From Capnocytophaga canimorsus (GTDB lineage Bacteria > Bacteroidota > Bacteroidia > Flavobacteriales > Flavobacteriaceae), in NCBI RefSeq assembly GCF_002302565.1, contig NZ_CP022382.1, positions 939,001 through 1,003,000 on the forward strand: 64,000 nt of DNA, given 5' to 3'. Below the pieces are notes generated by a model, which saw nothing but the letters and a program-made list of their open reading frames with translations, was not told where the DNA came from and ran no database searches. A program made the translations under genes and the position numbers. Below are positions 47,673 through 56,244 of this stretch, piece by piece. Within the stretch, counting starts at the first letter, position 1. Every line of letters starts with the position of its first letter.

Positions 47673-48099
47673 TTCCAGTACTGCCAAAACCTCCGGAGCC
47701 TCGTTGGCTATCTTCCAAAACTTCTACTTGTGTTAAGGTAGGCGACTCGTATTTGGCGAAAACCAATTGTGCGATGCGTTCACCGTCTTCAATGGTAAAA
47801 GGAGTATTGGAGAGGTTTACCAAAAGCACCCCGATTTCTCCTCGATAGTCGGCATCAATAGTTCCTGGGCTGTTTAAAACCGTTATTCCGTGCTTGAAAG
47901 CCAATCCACTACGCGGACGAATTTGTGCTTCGTACCCTTTCGGAATTTCTAAAAATAATCCGGTTTTAATCAGTGTACGTTCCAAAGGGAGTAACGTTAC
48001 GGGAGCTTCAAGAAACGCCCGAAGATCCATTCCAACGGCATCTTCTGTTTGATATTCGGGTAGTGGGTGATGCGAATTGTTTATGATTTTTACTGTCAT
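47665..48099 (-). CDS. dut: dUTP diphosphatase
   Basis: Cleaves dUTP to dUMP and pyrophosphate, keeping uracil out of DNA and feeding thymidylate synthesis. The 144-residue trimeric enzyme shows all five motifs: [47 protein letters not shown] and the C-terminal [11 protein letters not shown] that closes on the substrate. The frame reaches 48150, but a TATCTTTG box at 48139-48146 falls there, so the ATG at 48099 is chosen. Confidence 0.96.
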   Translation of the reverse strand: MTVKIINNSHHPLPEYQTEDAVGMDLRAFLEAPVTLLPLERTLIKTGLFLEIPKGYEAQIRPRSGLAFKHGITVLNSPGTIDADYRGEIGVLLVNLSNTPFTIEDGERIAQLVFAKYESPTLTQVEVLEDSQRGSGGFGSTGKK

Positions 48100-48138
48100 A
48101 CTTACCAAGATTACATCTTTATCGAAATGATTAAAGGG

Positions 48139-48146
48139 CAAAGATA
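48139..48146 (-). promoter_or_regulatory. -7 box (TATCTTTG) of dut
   Basis: Minus-strand TATCTTTG 39 bases upstream of the dut ATG; it decides between two start candidates. Confidence 0.45.
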
Positions 48147-48301
48147 ACAAAAAAAGCCCTCCTTAAATTTCCTCCTTAATAGATTTGATAATTCATTTTT
48201 TTACTTTTTATCCCAAGCAGTACAAATAGTTTATTGCTTTTATTTTTTAAGGATTAGAAAAACATTATGAGGCATTCCCAAATCTTTCCCAAATTGAAAC
48301 A

Positions 48302-48309
48302 TACCTTTG
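48302..48309 (+). promoter_or_regulatory. -7 box (TACCTTTG) of the PepSY-like lipoprotein gene
   Basis: TACCTTTG, 95 bases before the ATG at 48405, implying a long leader. No clear -33 element. Confidence 0.4.
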
Positions 48310-48320
48310 CTGCGTGAAAT

Positions 48321-48383
48321 ATGATGATGACGAAAATTATGAAAAAAACTAATACTCAAAATATTTCACAAATCAATGAATAA
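48321..48383 (+). CDS. Possible 20-codon leader peptide
   Basis: A short frame, MMMTKIMKKTNTQNISQINE, lies between the -7 box at 48302 and the lipoprotein start. It is a possible upstream ORF in the leader. Nothing besides its position supports translation. Confidence 0.2.
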   Translation: MMMTKIMKKTNTQNISQINE

Positions 48384-48404
48384 TAACTTTTTAAATGTAT
48401 AATT

Positions 48405-49547
48405 ATGAAAAAAATGTTTTTTAATCTTTTTGTAGTGGCATTAGCCTCTTCCCTTATGGCTTTTTCTTGCGATAAGGATGATGATGTTATTGCTTTCGGA
48501 AATTTACCCGTTGAGGCTAAAAATTTTATAAATCAATTTTTTCCAAATGTCAAAGTAACAAAAACTGAACTGAAAAACAACGGTTTTGAAGTAGATTTGG
48601 CAAACGGAGTTGAAATTGATTTCGATCAAGCTGGAAATTGGGTAAATGTTGATGCTCGTGATAGACAAGCACTTCCTAACACCGACTTTATTCCGCAATT
48701 CATTGTAAATGATGTGAAAGTCAATTACCCAAATAATCCCATCAACGGCATTGAAAAGAAAGGAACTTTTTACGAAGTAGAATTGGTAGGCATTGAAAAA
48801 GATTTGATTTTCAGTGAGCAAGGTCAAGGCAATCCAAATTTGGGTAACACACTTCCGCAATCAGTGAAAGAGTTTACTAATCAATATTTTACAAACATTC
48901 AAATTGTAAAATCAGAAATCAAAACCAATACTATCGAAGTTGATTTAGCAAATGGTGTTGAAATAGATTTTGATAAACAAGGCAATTGGATTGATGTTGA
49001 TGCTCGTGACGGACAAGCGCTTCCCAACACCAATTTCATTCCGCAAAGCATTATTGATTATGTAAAAACCAAGCACCCTAACCACCCTATCAATGGAATA
49101 GAGAAAAAAGCTAATGGCTACGAAGTAGAATTGGTAGGAATAAAAGAGGAATTAGTTTTCAATACCAACGGAGGTTTCGTTAATCTTATTCAAGGAGAAG
49201 CATTTCCTGAATCAGTAACTGCTTTTGCTAGTGAGTTTTTCCCGAATGTACAAAAGGTAAAATCTGAAATTAAAACCAATGGCTTTGAGATTGATTTAGC
49301 AAATGGTGTTGAAATAGATTTTGACAAACAAGGCAATTGGATAAATGTTGATGCTCGTGATGGACAAGCACTTCCTAATACCGCATTTTTGTTAGCTTCG
49401 ATTGTTGATTATGTGCAAAAAAATTATCCAAACAATCCCATCAATGGAGTAGAAAAGAAACTTACAAATTACGAGGTAGAATTAGTAGGTTTTCCAAAAG
49501 ATTTGTACTTCAACGCTAATGGAGCTTTTATAGGACTTGAAAAATAA
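48405..49547 (+). CDS. Lipoprotein with three tandem PepSY-like repeats
   Basis: The 380-residue protein has a lipoprotein signal (SLMAFSC, Cys22) and then three repeats of about 116 residues starting near residues 34, 150 and 267. Each has FEVDLANGVEIDF, a GNW(V/I)(N/D)VDARD stretch, QALPNT, a (H/N)P(I)NG(I/V)EKK segment and YEVELVG. The pattern resembles the PepSY-like, putative beta-lactamase-inhibitor-like (DUF2874) family of Bacteroidota, probably a surface or periplasmic binding protein. Ligand unknown. The repeats are nearly identical in the core stretches, suggesting fairly recent internal duplication or gene conversion. Confidence 0.85.
   Translation: MKKMFFNLFVVALASSLMAFSCDKDDDVIAFGNLPVEAKNFINQFFPNVKVTKTELKNNGFEVDLANGVEIDFDQAGNWVNVDARDRQALPNTDFIPQFIVNDVKVNYPNNPINGIEKKGTFYEVELVGIEKDLIFSEQGQGNPNLGNTLPQSVKEFTNQYFTNIQIVKSEIKTNTIEVDLANGVEIDFDKQGNWIDVDARDGQALPNTNFIPQSIIDYVKTKHPNHPINGIEKKANGYEVELVGIKEELVFNTNGGFVNLIQGEAFPESVTAFASEFFPNVQKVKSEIKTNGFEIDLANGVEIDFDKQGNWINVDARDGQALPNTAFLLASIVDYVQKNYPNNPINGVEKKLTNYEVELVGFPKDLYFNANGAFIGLEK
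48504..49544 (+). repeat. Three in-frame tandem repeats of about 350 bases
   Basis: Units begin near 48504, 48852 and 49203. The core GATTTAGCAAATGGTGTTGA stretch is shared by units 2 and 3 and slightly diverged in unit 1, so units 2 and 3 duplicated later or were homogenised. Confidence 0.75.
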
Positions 49548-49593
49548 TAGCCTTTAAAATCAAATTACACAGCGTAATTGCTATACATCTGTA

Positions 49594-49626
49594 AAAATGA
49601 GTTCGATTAGGTATCGAACTCATTTT
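49594..49626 (+). terminator. Terminator of the PepSY-like lipoprotein gene
   Basis: Perfect 14-bp stem AAAATGAGTTCGAT (49594-49607) with 49613-49626, five-base loop, followed by T-rich sequence. It is 47 bases after the stop. Confidence 0.8.
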
Positions 49627-49844
49627 GTTTAATTTAGCTTTAATTACTAGTAAGAAGTAAAGAGAAAAACAAGAAAAAACTTCAAAAAGCATTGATTTAA
49701 AATCTTGAGATATTCTTGCCTTTTAGAACTTTTTGCTACCATAAAACAATTACAAAACAGTTGTTATTACGCAATCATTATCATATATTATATCTTTTGC
49801 TTATTTTTGCCATTGAATACTTACCATCAGTTAAATACACCGCA

Positions 49845-50600
49845 ATGAAATACCTTTTTCTGAAAATACTTTACTTTTTGTGCTTTATCATAATCCTTTG
49901 GGGTTGCAAACCTAAAATGGCGATAACCTCTTCATCAATAGATAGTAAAATAAAACTAAAAGAAGTTATCCGAGCGCACCAAGCTACCTTTCCGAATTTT
50001 AAAACACTTAGCGGTAGTGTAACAACTACCTATAAAAATGGTAAAGATGAACAAACTGTTACTTTGAGCTTTCGGATGGAAAAAGACAAAGCCATTTGGC
50101 TCAGTGCTCCTTTAGGGATAGCCAAAGTATATATCACTCCTCAAAAAGCAAGTTTTTACAATAAATTAGATAACACTCATTTTGAAGGAGATTTTTCGTA
50201 CATTAGTAATTTATTGGGGTTTAGTGTCGATTTTCAAAACCTACAAAATCTTCTTTTAGGGCAAACCATTTATCCGCTAACCGCTCAGGGCGATTTGCAA
50301 ATGAATGAACATTTTTATTTTCTAAATCAATCTCAAGCAACAGCTTCTATACGATATGGAATTATTCCTGGAGAATTTAGAGTCGGTTTTTTCGAAGTTA
50401 CAGATAGCAAAACAGCTTTGGGCGCCAAAGGCGAAATTTCTTATCAACAAGTAGAAAATCAGATATTACCCAGTATTTTACAAATTGAAAGCCTAAACCA
50501 AGAAATGAACATTCGTATGGATTTTAAAAACATTCAGCTTAACTCCAAGGTAAATTTTCCGTACCGTATTCCGTCGGGTTCGAAAGCAATCAATAATTAA
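49845..50600 (+). CDS. DUF4292 lipoprotein
   Basis: The 251-residue protein has a lipoprotein signal (IIILWGC) and a beta-rich body of the DUF4292 type: FRMEKDKAIWLSAPLGIAKV-like segment, then TPQKASFYNKLDNT and a C-terminal LNSKVNFPYRIPSG. DUF4292 resembles LolB/LolA-like lipoprotein-binding folds, which would fit an envelope role. The frame extends to 49716, but only the ATG at 49845 gives a signal peptide; a TATTTTTG box lies at 49802-49809. The EnvC-like gene starts 14 bases downstream, a common pairing in flavobacteria. Confidence 0.85.
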   Translation: MKYLFLKILYFLCFIIILWGCKPKMAITSSSIDSKIKLKEVIRAHQATFPNFKTLSGSVTTTYKNGKDEQTVTLSFRMEKDKAIWLSAPLGIAKVYITPQKASFYNKLDNTHFEGDFSYISNLLGFSVDFQNLQNLLLGQTIYPLTAQGDLQMNEHFYFLNQSQATASIRYGIIPGEFRVGFFEVTDSKTALGAKGEISYQQVENQILPSILQIESLNQEMNIRMDFKNIQLNSKVNFPYRIPSGSKAINN

Positions 50601-50613
50601 AAAATACAATAGT

Positions 50614-51837
50614 ATGAAAAAGCAACGCTTTATCTTTCTGATGATATGTTTTTTATGTTCTTTTTTTGTTCAGGGACAAACCTCCGAACAAAAAGATTTG
50701 GAGGAACGTAAGAAAGTACTCATTGAGCAAATAAAGCAAATGGCACTACTGCGCTCCGAGCAAACCCAGCAGCGTAAATCGGTGCTAACTCAAATGGAAG
50801 AAACCGAGCAAAAAATACAAGCTCGTACCAAACTCATTCATATTACCCAACAACAAAGCTCGTTGCTCACTCGGGAAATTAACAAAAACACTAAACAAAT
50901 ACAAACCCTTGAAAACGAACTAAAACACCAAAAACAAGAATATACCAAACTTATTAAACAATCTTATAAAAACAAATCCAAACAAAACCGATTGATGTTT
51001 TTACTGGCATCAGAAAGTTTTTGGCAAGGGTACAAACGTATGCTTTACATAAAGCAATACACCGATTATCGAAAAAAACAAGCAGAAGAAATCCAACAAA
51101 AAACAATTCAAATACAAGCAATTAACCAACAATTAACAGCCCAACGACAAGAAAAAGAAGCTACCTTATCCGAAATCCGCAGAGAGGAACAACTCCTACA
51201 ACAAGAAAAGCGCGAACAACAACTTTTAGCAGAAAACATTCGTAAAAAAGAAAGCGATTACGAGCAACAAATTCGTGAAAAACAACGTCAAGCTGATGCA
51301 ATTGACCGTGAAATACAACGCCTGATACGACAATCCATAGCCGAGAACAACAAAGCGGGAAAAGTCGGTCGAATTAAAGATGCTGAAGTGGTTTTTACCC
51401 TCACCCCTGAGTCCAGAAAAGTAGCCGAAAGTTTCGAAGCTAGTAAAGGAAATCTTATCTGGCCAGTAGCAAAAGGCTATAAATCACAAGGTTTTGGAAT
51501 TTATAGTGATCCTGTTTATCCTGACGTAAAGCATTACAACAACGGTGTTACCATCGTTACTGAAACTGGTGCCGATGCACGAGCGGTTTTCCACGGAGAA
51601 GTTTCCGTAATACAAGCCATACCCGGAAGTAATAAAGCCGTACACGTTCGCCACGGAAATTACATCACTATTTATTATAATCTGACTCAAGTTTATGTAA
51701 AAAAAGGAGATAAAGTAAAAGCTAAAACTCCGTTGGGGCGAATTTTTACAGATGCTGATAAAAAAACAGAAATGAAATTTTTCATATATAAAAACACCTC
51801 TAAACTAAATCCTGAATATTGGATACACAAAATGTAA
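50614..51837 (+). CDS. EnvC-like murein hydrolase activator with degenerate LytM domain
   Basis: The 407-residue protein has a signal peptide (ends near VQG, residue 21), a long coiled-coil (about 22-265) rich in Gln/Glu/Lys, and a C-terminal LytM/M23 domain (about 290-405). The zinc-binding residues of active M23 enzymes are missing: the first site reads HYNNGVTI instead of HxGxDx, and the last reads HGNYITIYYNL instead of HGxxxxxYxHL. It should therefore not cut peptidoglycan but activate an amidase, as EnvC does for AmiA/AmiB. The amidase at 16294 is the visible candidate partner. Confidence 0.9.
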   Translation: MKKQRFIFLMICFLCSFFVQGQTSEQKDLEERKKVLIEQIKQMALLRSEQTQQRKSVLTQMEETEQKIQARTKLIHITQQQSSLLTREINKNTKQIQTLENELKHQKQEYTKLIKQSYKNKSKQNRLMFLLASESFWQGYKRMLYIKQYTDYRKKQAEEIQQKTIQIQAINQQLTAQRQEKEATLSEIRREEQLLQQEKREQQLLAENIRKKESDYEQQIREKQRQADAIDREIQRLIRQSIAENNKAGKVGRIKDAEVVFTLTPESRKVAESFEASKGNLIWPVAKGYKSQGFGIYSDPVYPDVKHYNNGVTIVTETGADARAVFHGEVSVIQAIPGSNKAVHVRHGNYITIYYNLTQVYVKKGDKVKAKTPLGRIFTDADKKTEMKFFIYKNTSKLNPEYWIHKM

Positions 51838-51903
51838 ATCCCTCTAAAAAAGTTCAAACCAAGAAGATAAATTCTACTTCGTTTCGTTAATGCTCTCAAA
51901 AAT

Positions 51904-51911
51904 TACTTTTG
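51904..51911 (+). promoter_or_regulatory. -7 box (TACTTTTG) of the GSCFA gene
   Basis: TACTTTTG, 46 bases before the ATG at 51958. -33 not evident. Confidence 0.4.
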
Positions 51912-51957
51912 TATATTAAATCAAACTTTTTTGAAAACTTTTTTCTGAAATTTAACT

Positions 51958-52905
51958 ATGATTTTTCGTACCGCCTTTGATTTTCCTAAAACTTTAAATA
52001 ATATTGATTATCACTCAAAGCTGGTGTGTTTGGGGTCGTGTTTTGCTGACAATATCGGAAAACAGTTATTGGAATATAAATTTCAAGTGGTGGTTAATCC
52101 GTTTGGCGTACTTTTTCATCCTCTTGCTATTGCTCGTATTTTGGAACGTGTGGTGAAAAAACAATACTACAATTCATCTGATTTTTTTCAACACAATGAG
52201 CTGTGGCATAATTTTGAAGTGCATTCTCAACTTAGCGCTCCCACTTTAGAGCAAGCCACACATAAAACAAATTATGCTTTAAGCTTACTTTCTAATGCAC
52301 TTACTCAAAGTAAATATGTTTTCATTACTTTAGGGACGGCTTGGACCTATTGGTTAGATACGACTATAGTTGTGGCCAATTGCCACAAGATGCCTCAAGA
52401 ATTATTTACAAAAAGGTTGCTATCGGTAACTGATATTGTACTTTCTTTGGAAGAAATCATAACCCAATTGGGTGAATTAAATCCTGAAGCAAAAGTGGTT
52501 TTTACCGTTTCTCCTGTACGACATTTGAAGGACGGATTTATAGAAAACCAACGCAGTAAATCACATCTAATTGCAGCTATACATCAGGTATGTGATACTT
52601 GCCCAAAAGCATCTTACTTCCCCGCCTATGAAATTCTGATGGATGAATTACGTGACTATCGCTTTTATGCCGATGATATGATACATCCATCAAAAATGGC
52701 AATTGACTATATTTGGGAACGTTTCTGTGAGATGTACTTTACCTCAAAAACGCTTGCCGATATGAAACAAGTAGCAAGCATTATTAAAGGATTAAATCAC
52801 AAACCTTTCAATCCGAACACTATAGCACACAAACGTTTTATACACAACCTCAATGAGAAAATAAACATTTTAAAAAATAAATTTCCTTTTATGGATTTTT
52901 CTTAA
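51958..52905 (+). CDS. GSCFA-domain protein
   Basis: The 315-residue soluble protein carries the name-giving LGSCFADNIGKQL at about residues 24-36 and VVNPFGVLFHPLAIARIL. GSCFA proteins belong to the SGNH/GDSL hydrolase superfamily and are thought to act as esterases or acyl-transfer enzymes on cell-surface carbohydrate. FTVSPVRHLKDG and a DDMIHPSKMAIDYIW segment, with the catalytic Asp-x-x-His type residues, support that. It appears to be a single-gene unit. Confidence 0.9.
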   Translation: MIFRTAFDFPKTLNNIDYHSKLVCLGSCFADNIGKQLLEYKFQVVVNPFGVLFHPLAIARILERVVKKQYYNSSDFFQHNELWHNFEVHSQLSAPTLEQATHKTNYALSLLSNALTQSKYVFITLGTAWTYWLDTTIVVANCHKMPQELFTKRLLSVTDIVLSLEEIITQLGELNPEAKVVFTVSPVRHLKDGFIENQRSKSHLIAAIHQVCDTCPKASYFPAYEILMDELRDYRFYADDMIHPSKMAIDYIWERFCEMYFTSKTLADMKQVASIIKGLNHKPFNPNTIAHKRFIHNLNEKINILKNKFPFMDFS

Positions 52906-53247
52906 GTTCTTTCCTATTATTTTTAAATCCTCTAGATTTTTGTTTTCTATACTTCAAAATTTAAAAGAGAAATCACCTAAATTTGCGTATAAGAATTTTT
53001 GGAATTTGTAGTACTTGAAATATAAAAATCACCCTAAAAATCCAAAATATAGGATGCTTTTCTTCTCATCAATCAGTATCAAAAAGGTACTCTACTATAA
53101 AGATTTACTATAATTATCCTAAAAATTTGAATAACAATAATAGAATTCTATTTTTTTCATTAAATTGCACCTCATTTTAAAATGTAACCAAATGGTTCAT
53201 TCTATCTTACTATTTTGTAAGGACTTTAATAAAAATAGATTTCCATT
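52906..53247. other. 342-base intergenic region with two small palindromes
   Basis: No gene seen. A 12-bp palindrome CATTTTAAAATG at 53173-53184 and a neighbouring AACCA/TGGTT inverted repeat at 53186-53197 lie about 50-75 bases before the PPIase gene, and a TAAATTTG box lies at 52978-52985. They could be an operator, but this is unproven. Confidence 0.4.
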
Positions 53248-54150
53248 TTGAAAAAGAACATATTCATATTTTTTAGCATAATTGCATTTGCTTCTTGTCA
53301 ATATTTTGTACAAGAAGAGCCCAAACACGCTATTGCCCGTGTAGGTGAGCAGTATCTTTTTGCCTCTGATATTGCAGCCATTATGCCTAAAAAATACACT
53401 ACAGAAGATAGCATCAACATCGTAAAAAACCATATCAATAATTGGGCTATCAATCAGTTGTTACTAGAAAACGCACAACGTAATATCCCCGAAGACAAAA
53501 AAGCTCACTTTGAAAAATTGGTCGATGAATATCGTAGCGATTTATACACCAATGCTTATAAAGAAATTTTAATAAACAATGCGATTGATACTATTATCAA
53601 CAAACAAGATATGAGCTACTTCTACGAGAAAAATAAGGATATTTTCACGCTGAATGAATCACTGATTAAACTGCGGTATGTACAATTTCCGAAAAGAGAA
53701 GATAATAATAAAACAAAGAAAATGACCCTAAAACAAAAAAGGGAAATAGAAAAACAAAATAATTGGCAACAAAAAGTAAGAGAACAGTTTAAACGTTTTA
53801 ATCAACAAGATATTAAAGAGTTAGACTCCATTTCCATTCAATTTCCTGCTATTTATCTGAACGATTCCACTTGGGTAAAGACAGAGAGTGTGATTAAGCG
53901 CTTTCCGTTTTTAGACAAAAACATCAATGAAAGTCGAAATTTTTTCATCGAACATAAAGAAGATGACCAAGTATATCTCATTCAAGTAAAGGACGTACTT
54001 CGAATTTCGGAACAAGCCCCTATGGATTATATGGAAAACGCACTAAAACAAATTATTCTCAACCAACGTAAGTTGGAATTCGTAAAAAAACTCGAAACAG
54101 ATATTTTAAACTCAGGCATTAAGAAAAAACAATTTGAAATTTATGAATAG
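53248..54150 (+). CDS. Lipoprotein peptidyl-prolyl isomerase (SurA-like chaperone)
   Basis: The 300-residue protein starts from a TTG and has a lipoprotein signal (SIIAFASC, Cys17), an N-terminal helical chaperone-like part and a parvulin-like region in the second half, but the isomerase motif is degenerate (no clear GGxL or FxxxAxxxS). It is probably a periplasmic folding factor. It overlaps the next gene by 8 bases. Confidence 0.75.
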   Translation: MKKNIFIFFSIIAFASCQYFVQEEPKHAIARVGEQYLFASDIAAIMPKKYTTEDSINIVKNHINNWAINQLLLENAQRNIPEDKKAHFEKLVDEYRSDLYTNAYKEILINNAIDTIINKQDMSYFYEKNKDIFTLNESLIKLRYVQFPKREDNNKTKKMTLKQKREIEKQNNWQQKVREQFKRFNQQDIKELDSISIQFPAIYLNDSTWVKTESVIKRFPFLDKNINESRNFFIEHKEDDQVYLIQVKDVLRISEQAPMDYMENALKQIILNQRKLEFVKKLETDILNSGIKKKQFEIYE

Positions 54151-55504
54151 AAGTATTTTATTAGCTATCAGCACTTTATTTTTAAGCATAGGAACTTGGG
54201 CGCAAGATGCTCAACCCTCACAAAAGCGCATAAAGGTAGATGGTGTAGCTGCCGTGGTGGGCGATTTTTTGATTTTAGAATCAAATATTGACAAAACTTT
54301 TTTAGAACTTAAAACTCACGGAACGGACATCAAAGACATAACACGCTGTCAGTTGTTAGGCAAACTGATGGAAGACAAACTGTATGCGCATCAAGCTGTT
54401 CAAGATAGCATTGAAATATCAGATGCCGAAATTCGTTCTGCCATTGACCAACAGGTAGAGCGCCTAACTGCAACATTCGGCGACATTAAAAAAGTAGTAG
54501 AATTTTACCGAAAAGAAGACGAACAATCTTTACGCGATGAACTTTTTGAAATTCACAAAATCAATGGATTATCACAAAGAATGAAATCAAAAATTGTGAA
54601 AGATGTAGAAGTAACTCCTGAAGAGGTTCGTAATTTTTTCAATAACATTCCCGAATCTGAACGCCCTACTTTCGGTACTGAGCTTGAAATTGCTCAAATC
54701 GTGATAAACCCTATTCCACCTGCTTCAGAGGTACAAAAAGTAATTCATCGTCTTAACGAAATCAAAGCTGATGTGGAAACCACAGGAAGTAGTTTTTCTA
54801 CCAAAGCCATTTTATACTCGCAAGACAGAGCCACAGGAGGGCAAGTCTTAACCTTTAATAGAGCTTCAATGTTTGACAAAACCTTTAAAGATGTAGCTTT
54901 TAGCTTACAAGAAGGTGAAATTTCAAAACCTTTCAAGTCCGAATTTGGTTGGCACATTATTCAAATGGATAAAATACGTGGAAAGGAAGTAAGCGTTCGT
55001 CACATTTTAATGATTCCTGATGTTCCTCGCGAGGCACTTGTTGAGGCTAAAGAAAAAATTGAAAAAATCAGAAAACGTATTATTGATGGAGAGCTAACCT
55101 TCGATCAGGCAGCACGTAATTTTTCCGATGAAAAAGAAACTCGAAATGATGGAGGACAACTTATCAATCCAGAAGATTTATCCACCCGATTTGAGCTTAC
55201 CCGAATGGAGCCACAACTATACGATAAAGTATCAAAGCTCAAAGACAATGAGGTATCCGTAGCCTACATTGACGAAGATCGTACGGGCAAAAAGAGCTAC
55301 AAAATCTATCAAGTAACCAATCGACACGAGGAGCATAAGGCTGATTTTGTTAAAGATTATGTAAAAATTCAAGATTTAGCCCTTAAAGAAAAACAACTGA
55401 AAGCTATAGCAAAATGGATGAATGAAAATATCCAAAAAACGCATATTATGATTAACGGCGAATACAAAAGTTGCAATTTTTCAAACAATTGGTTGAAAAA
55501 ATAG
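54143..55504 (+). CDS. surA: SurA-like periplasmic peptidyl-prolyl isomerase
   Basis: Chaperone for outer-membrane proteins in the periplasm. The 453-residue protein has a signal peptide (cleavage near WAQ, residue 21), a SurA N-terminal domain and two parvulin repeats: one ending EFGWHIIQMDKI (about residues 180-285), the second beginning VSVRHILMIPD with FDQAARNFSDEKETRNDGGQ. It starts inside the end of the previous PPIase gene and is followed by rsmE after 9 bases. Confidence 0.9.
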   Translation: MNRSILLAISTLFLSIGTWAQDAQPSQKRIKVDGVAAVVGDFLILESNIDKTFLELKTHGTDIKDITRCQLLGKLMEDKLYAHQAVQDSIEISDAEIRSAIDQQVERLTATFGDIKKVVEFYRKEDEQSLRDELFEIHKINGLSQRMKSKIVKDVEVTPEEVRNFFNNIPESERPTFGTELEIAQIVINPIPPASEVQKVIHRLNEIKADVETTGSSFSTKAILYSQDRATGGQVLTFNRASMFDKTFKDVAFSLQEGEISKPFKSEFGWHIIQMDKIRGKEVSVRHILMIPDVPREALVEAKEKIEKIRKRIIDGELTFDQAARNFSDEKETRNDGGQLINPEDLSTRFELTRMEPQLYDKVSKLKDNEVSVAYIDEDRTGKKSYKIYQVTNRHEEHKADFVKDYVKIQDLALKEKQLKAIAKWMNENIQKTHIMINGEYKSCNFSNNWLKK

Positions 55505-55513
55505 TCTTTTAAA

Positions 55514-56233
55514 ATGCAACTTTTCTATCACGCTCAAATCAGTGCTAGTACCGCTTCGTTTTGCTTTGAAAAGGAAGAAAGTCAGCACATTGTAAAGGTA
55601 TTACGCAAAAAAGAAGGAGATTTACTACACATCACCAATGGCAAAGGTATGCGCTTTGAGGGGCAAATTAGCTTTGCTTCAGCAAAACGCTGTGAGGTTT
55701 TGATAACCAATTTTACTGAAATAAAAAAACATCCGTATCATTTGCATTTGGTAGTTGCTCCTACCAAAATGAACGAACGTTACGAATGGTTTTTGGAAAA
55801 AGCAGTTGAAATTGGAGTAGATGAAATCACCCCAATTATTTGCCAAAATTCAGAACGAAAGACCATAAAAAACGAACGATTCGAAAAAATTATTCTTTCG
55901 GCAATGAAACAATCGTTACAATATCATTTGCCTATTTTACATCCAACAATTAGCTCATCGGATTTTTTTGAGCAGATGAAAAACGAAAAGGGGAGCAAAT
56001 TTATTGCACATTGCCAGGAAAATGAAAAGAAAGCCTTAGCCACTGAAATACAATCCGTTCCCGAACGATTGACCATACTTATTGGCCCAGAAGGCGATTT
56101 TTCAGCATTTGAAATTCAAAAGGCTTTATCAGAAAATTTCACACCTATATCATTAGGTAACAACCGATTAAGAACCGAAACAGCGGCTATTGTGGCTTGT
56201 CATACAGTTTCGGTAATGAGTAGTTTAACTTAA
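55514..56233 (+). CDS. rsmE: 16S rRNA m3U1498 methyltransferase
   Basis: Methylates U1498 of 16S rRNA near the decoding centre. The 239-residue SPOUT enzyme has an N-terminal PUA-like domain and the C-terminal knot with ILIGPEGDFSAFE and LGNNRLRTETAAI. Typical length; it sits in the PPIase operon. Confidence 0.95.
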   Translation: MQLFYHAQISASTASFCFEKEESQHIVKVLRKKEGDLLHITNGKGMRFEGQISFASAKRCEVLITNFTEIKKHPYHLHLVVAPTKMNERYEWFLEKAVEIGVDEITPIICQNSERKTIKNERFEKIILSAMKQSLQYHLPILHPTISSSDFFEQMKNEKGSKFIAHCQENEKKALATEIQSVPERLTILIGPEGDFSAFEIQKALSENFTPISLGNNRLRTETAAIVACHTVSVMSSLT

Positions 56234-56244
56234 AATAAATAATT

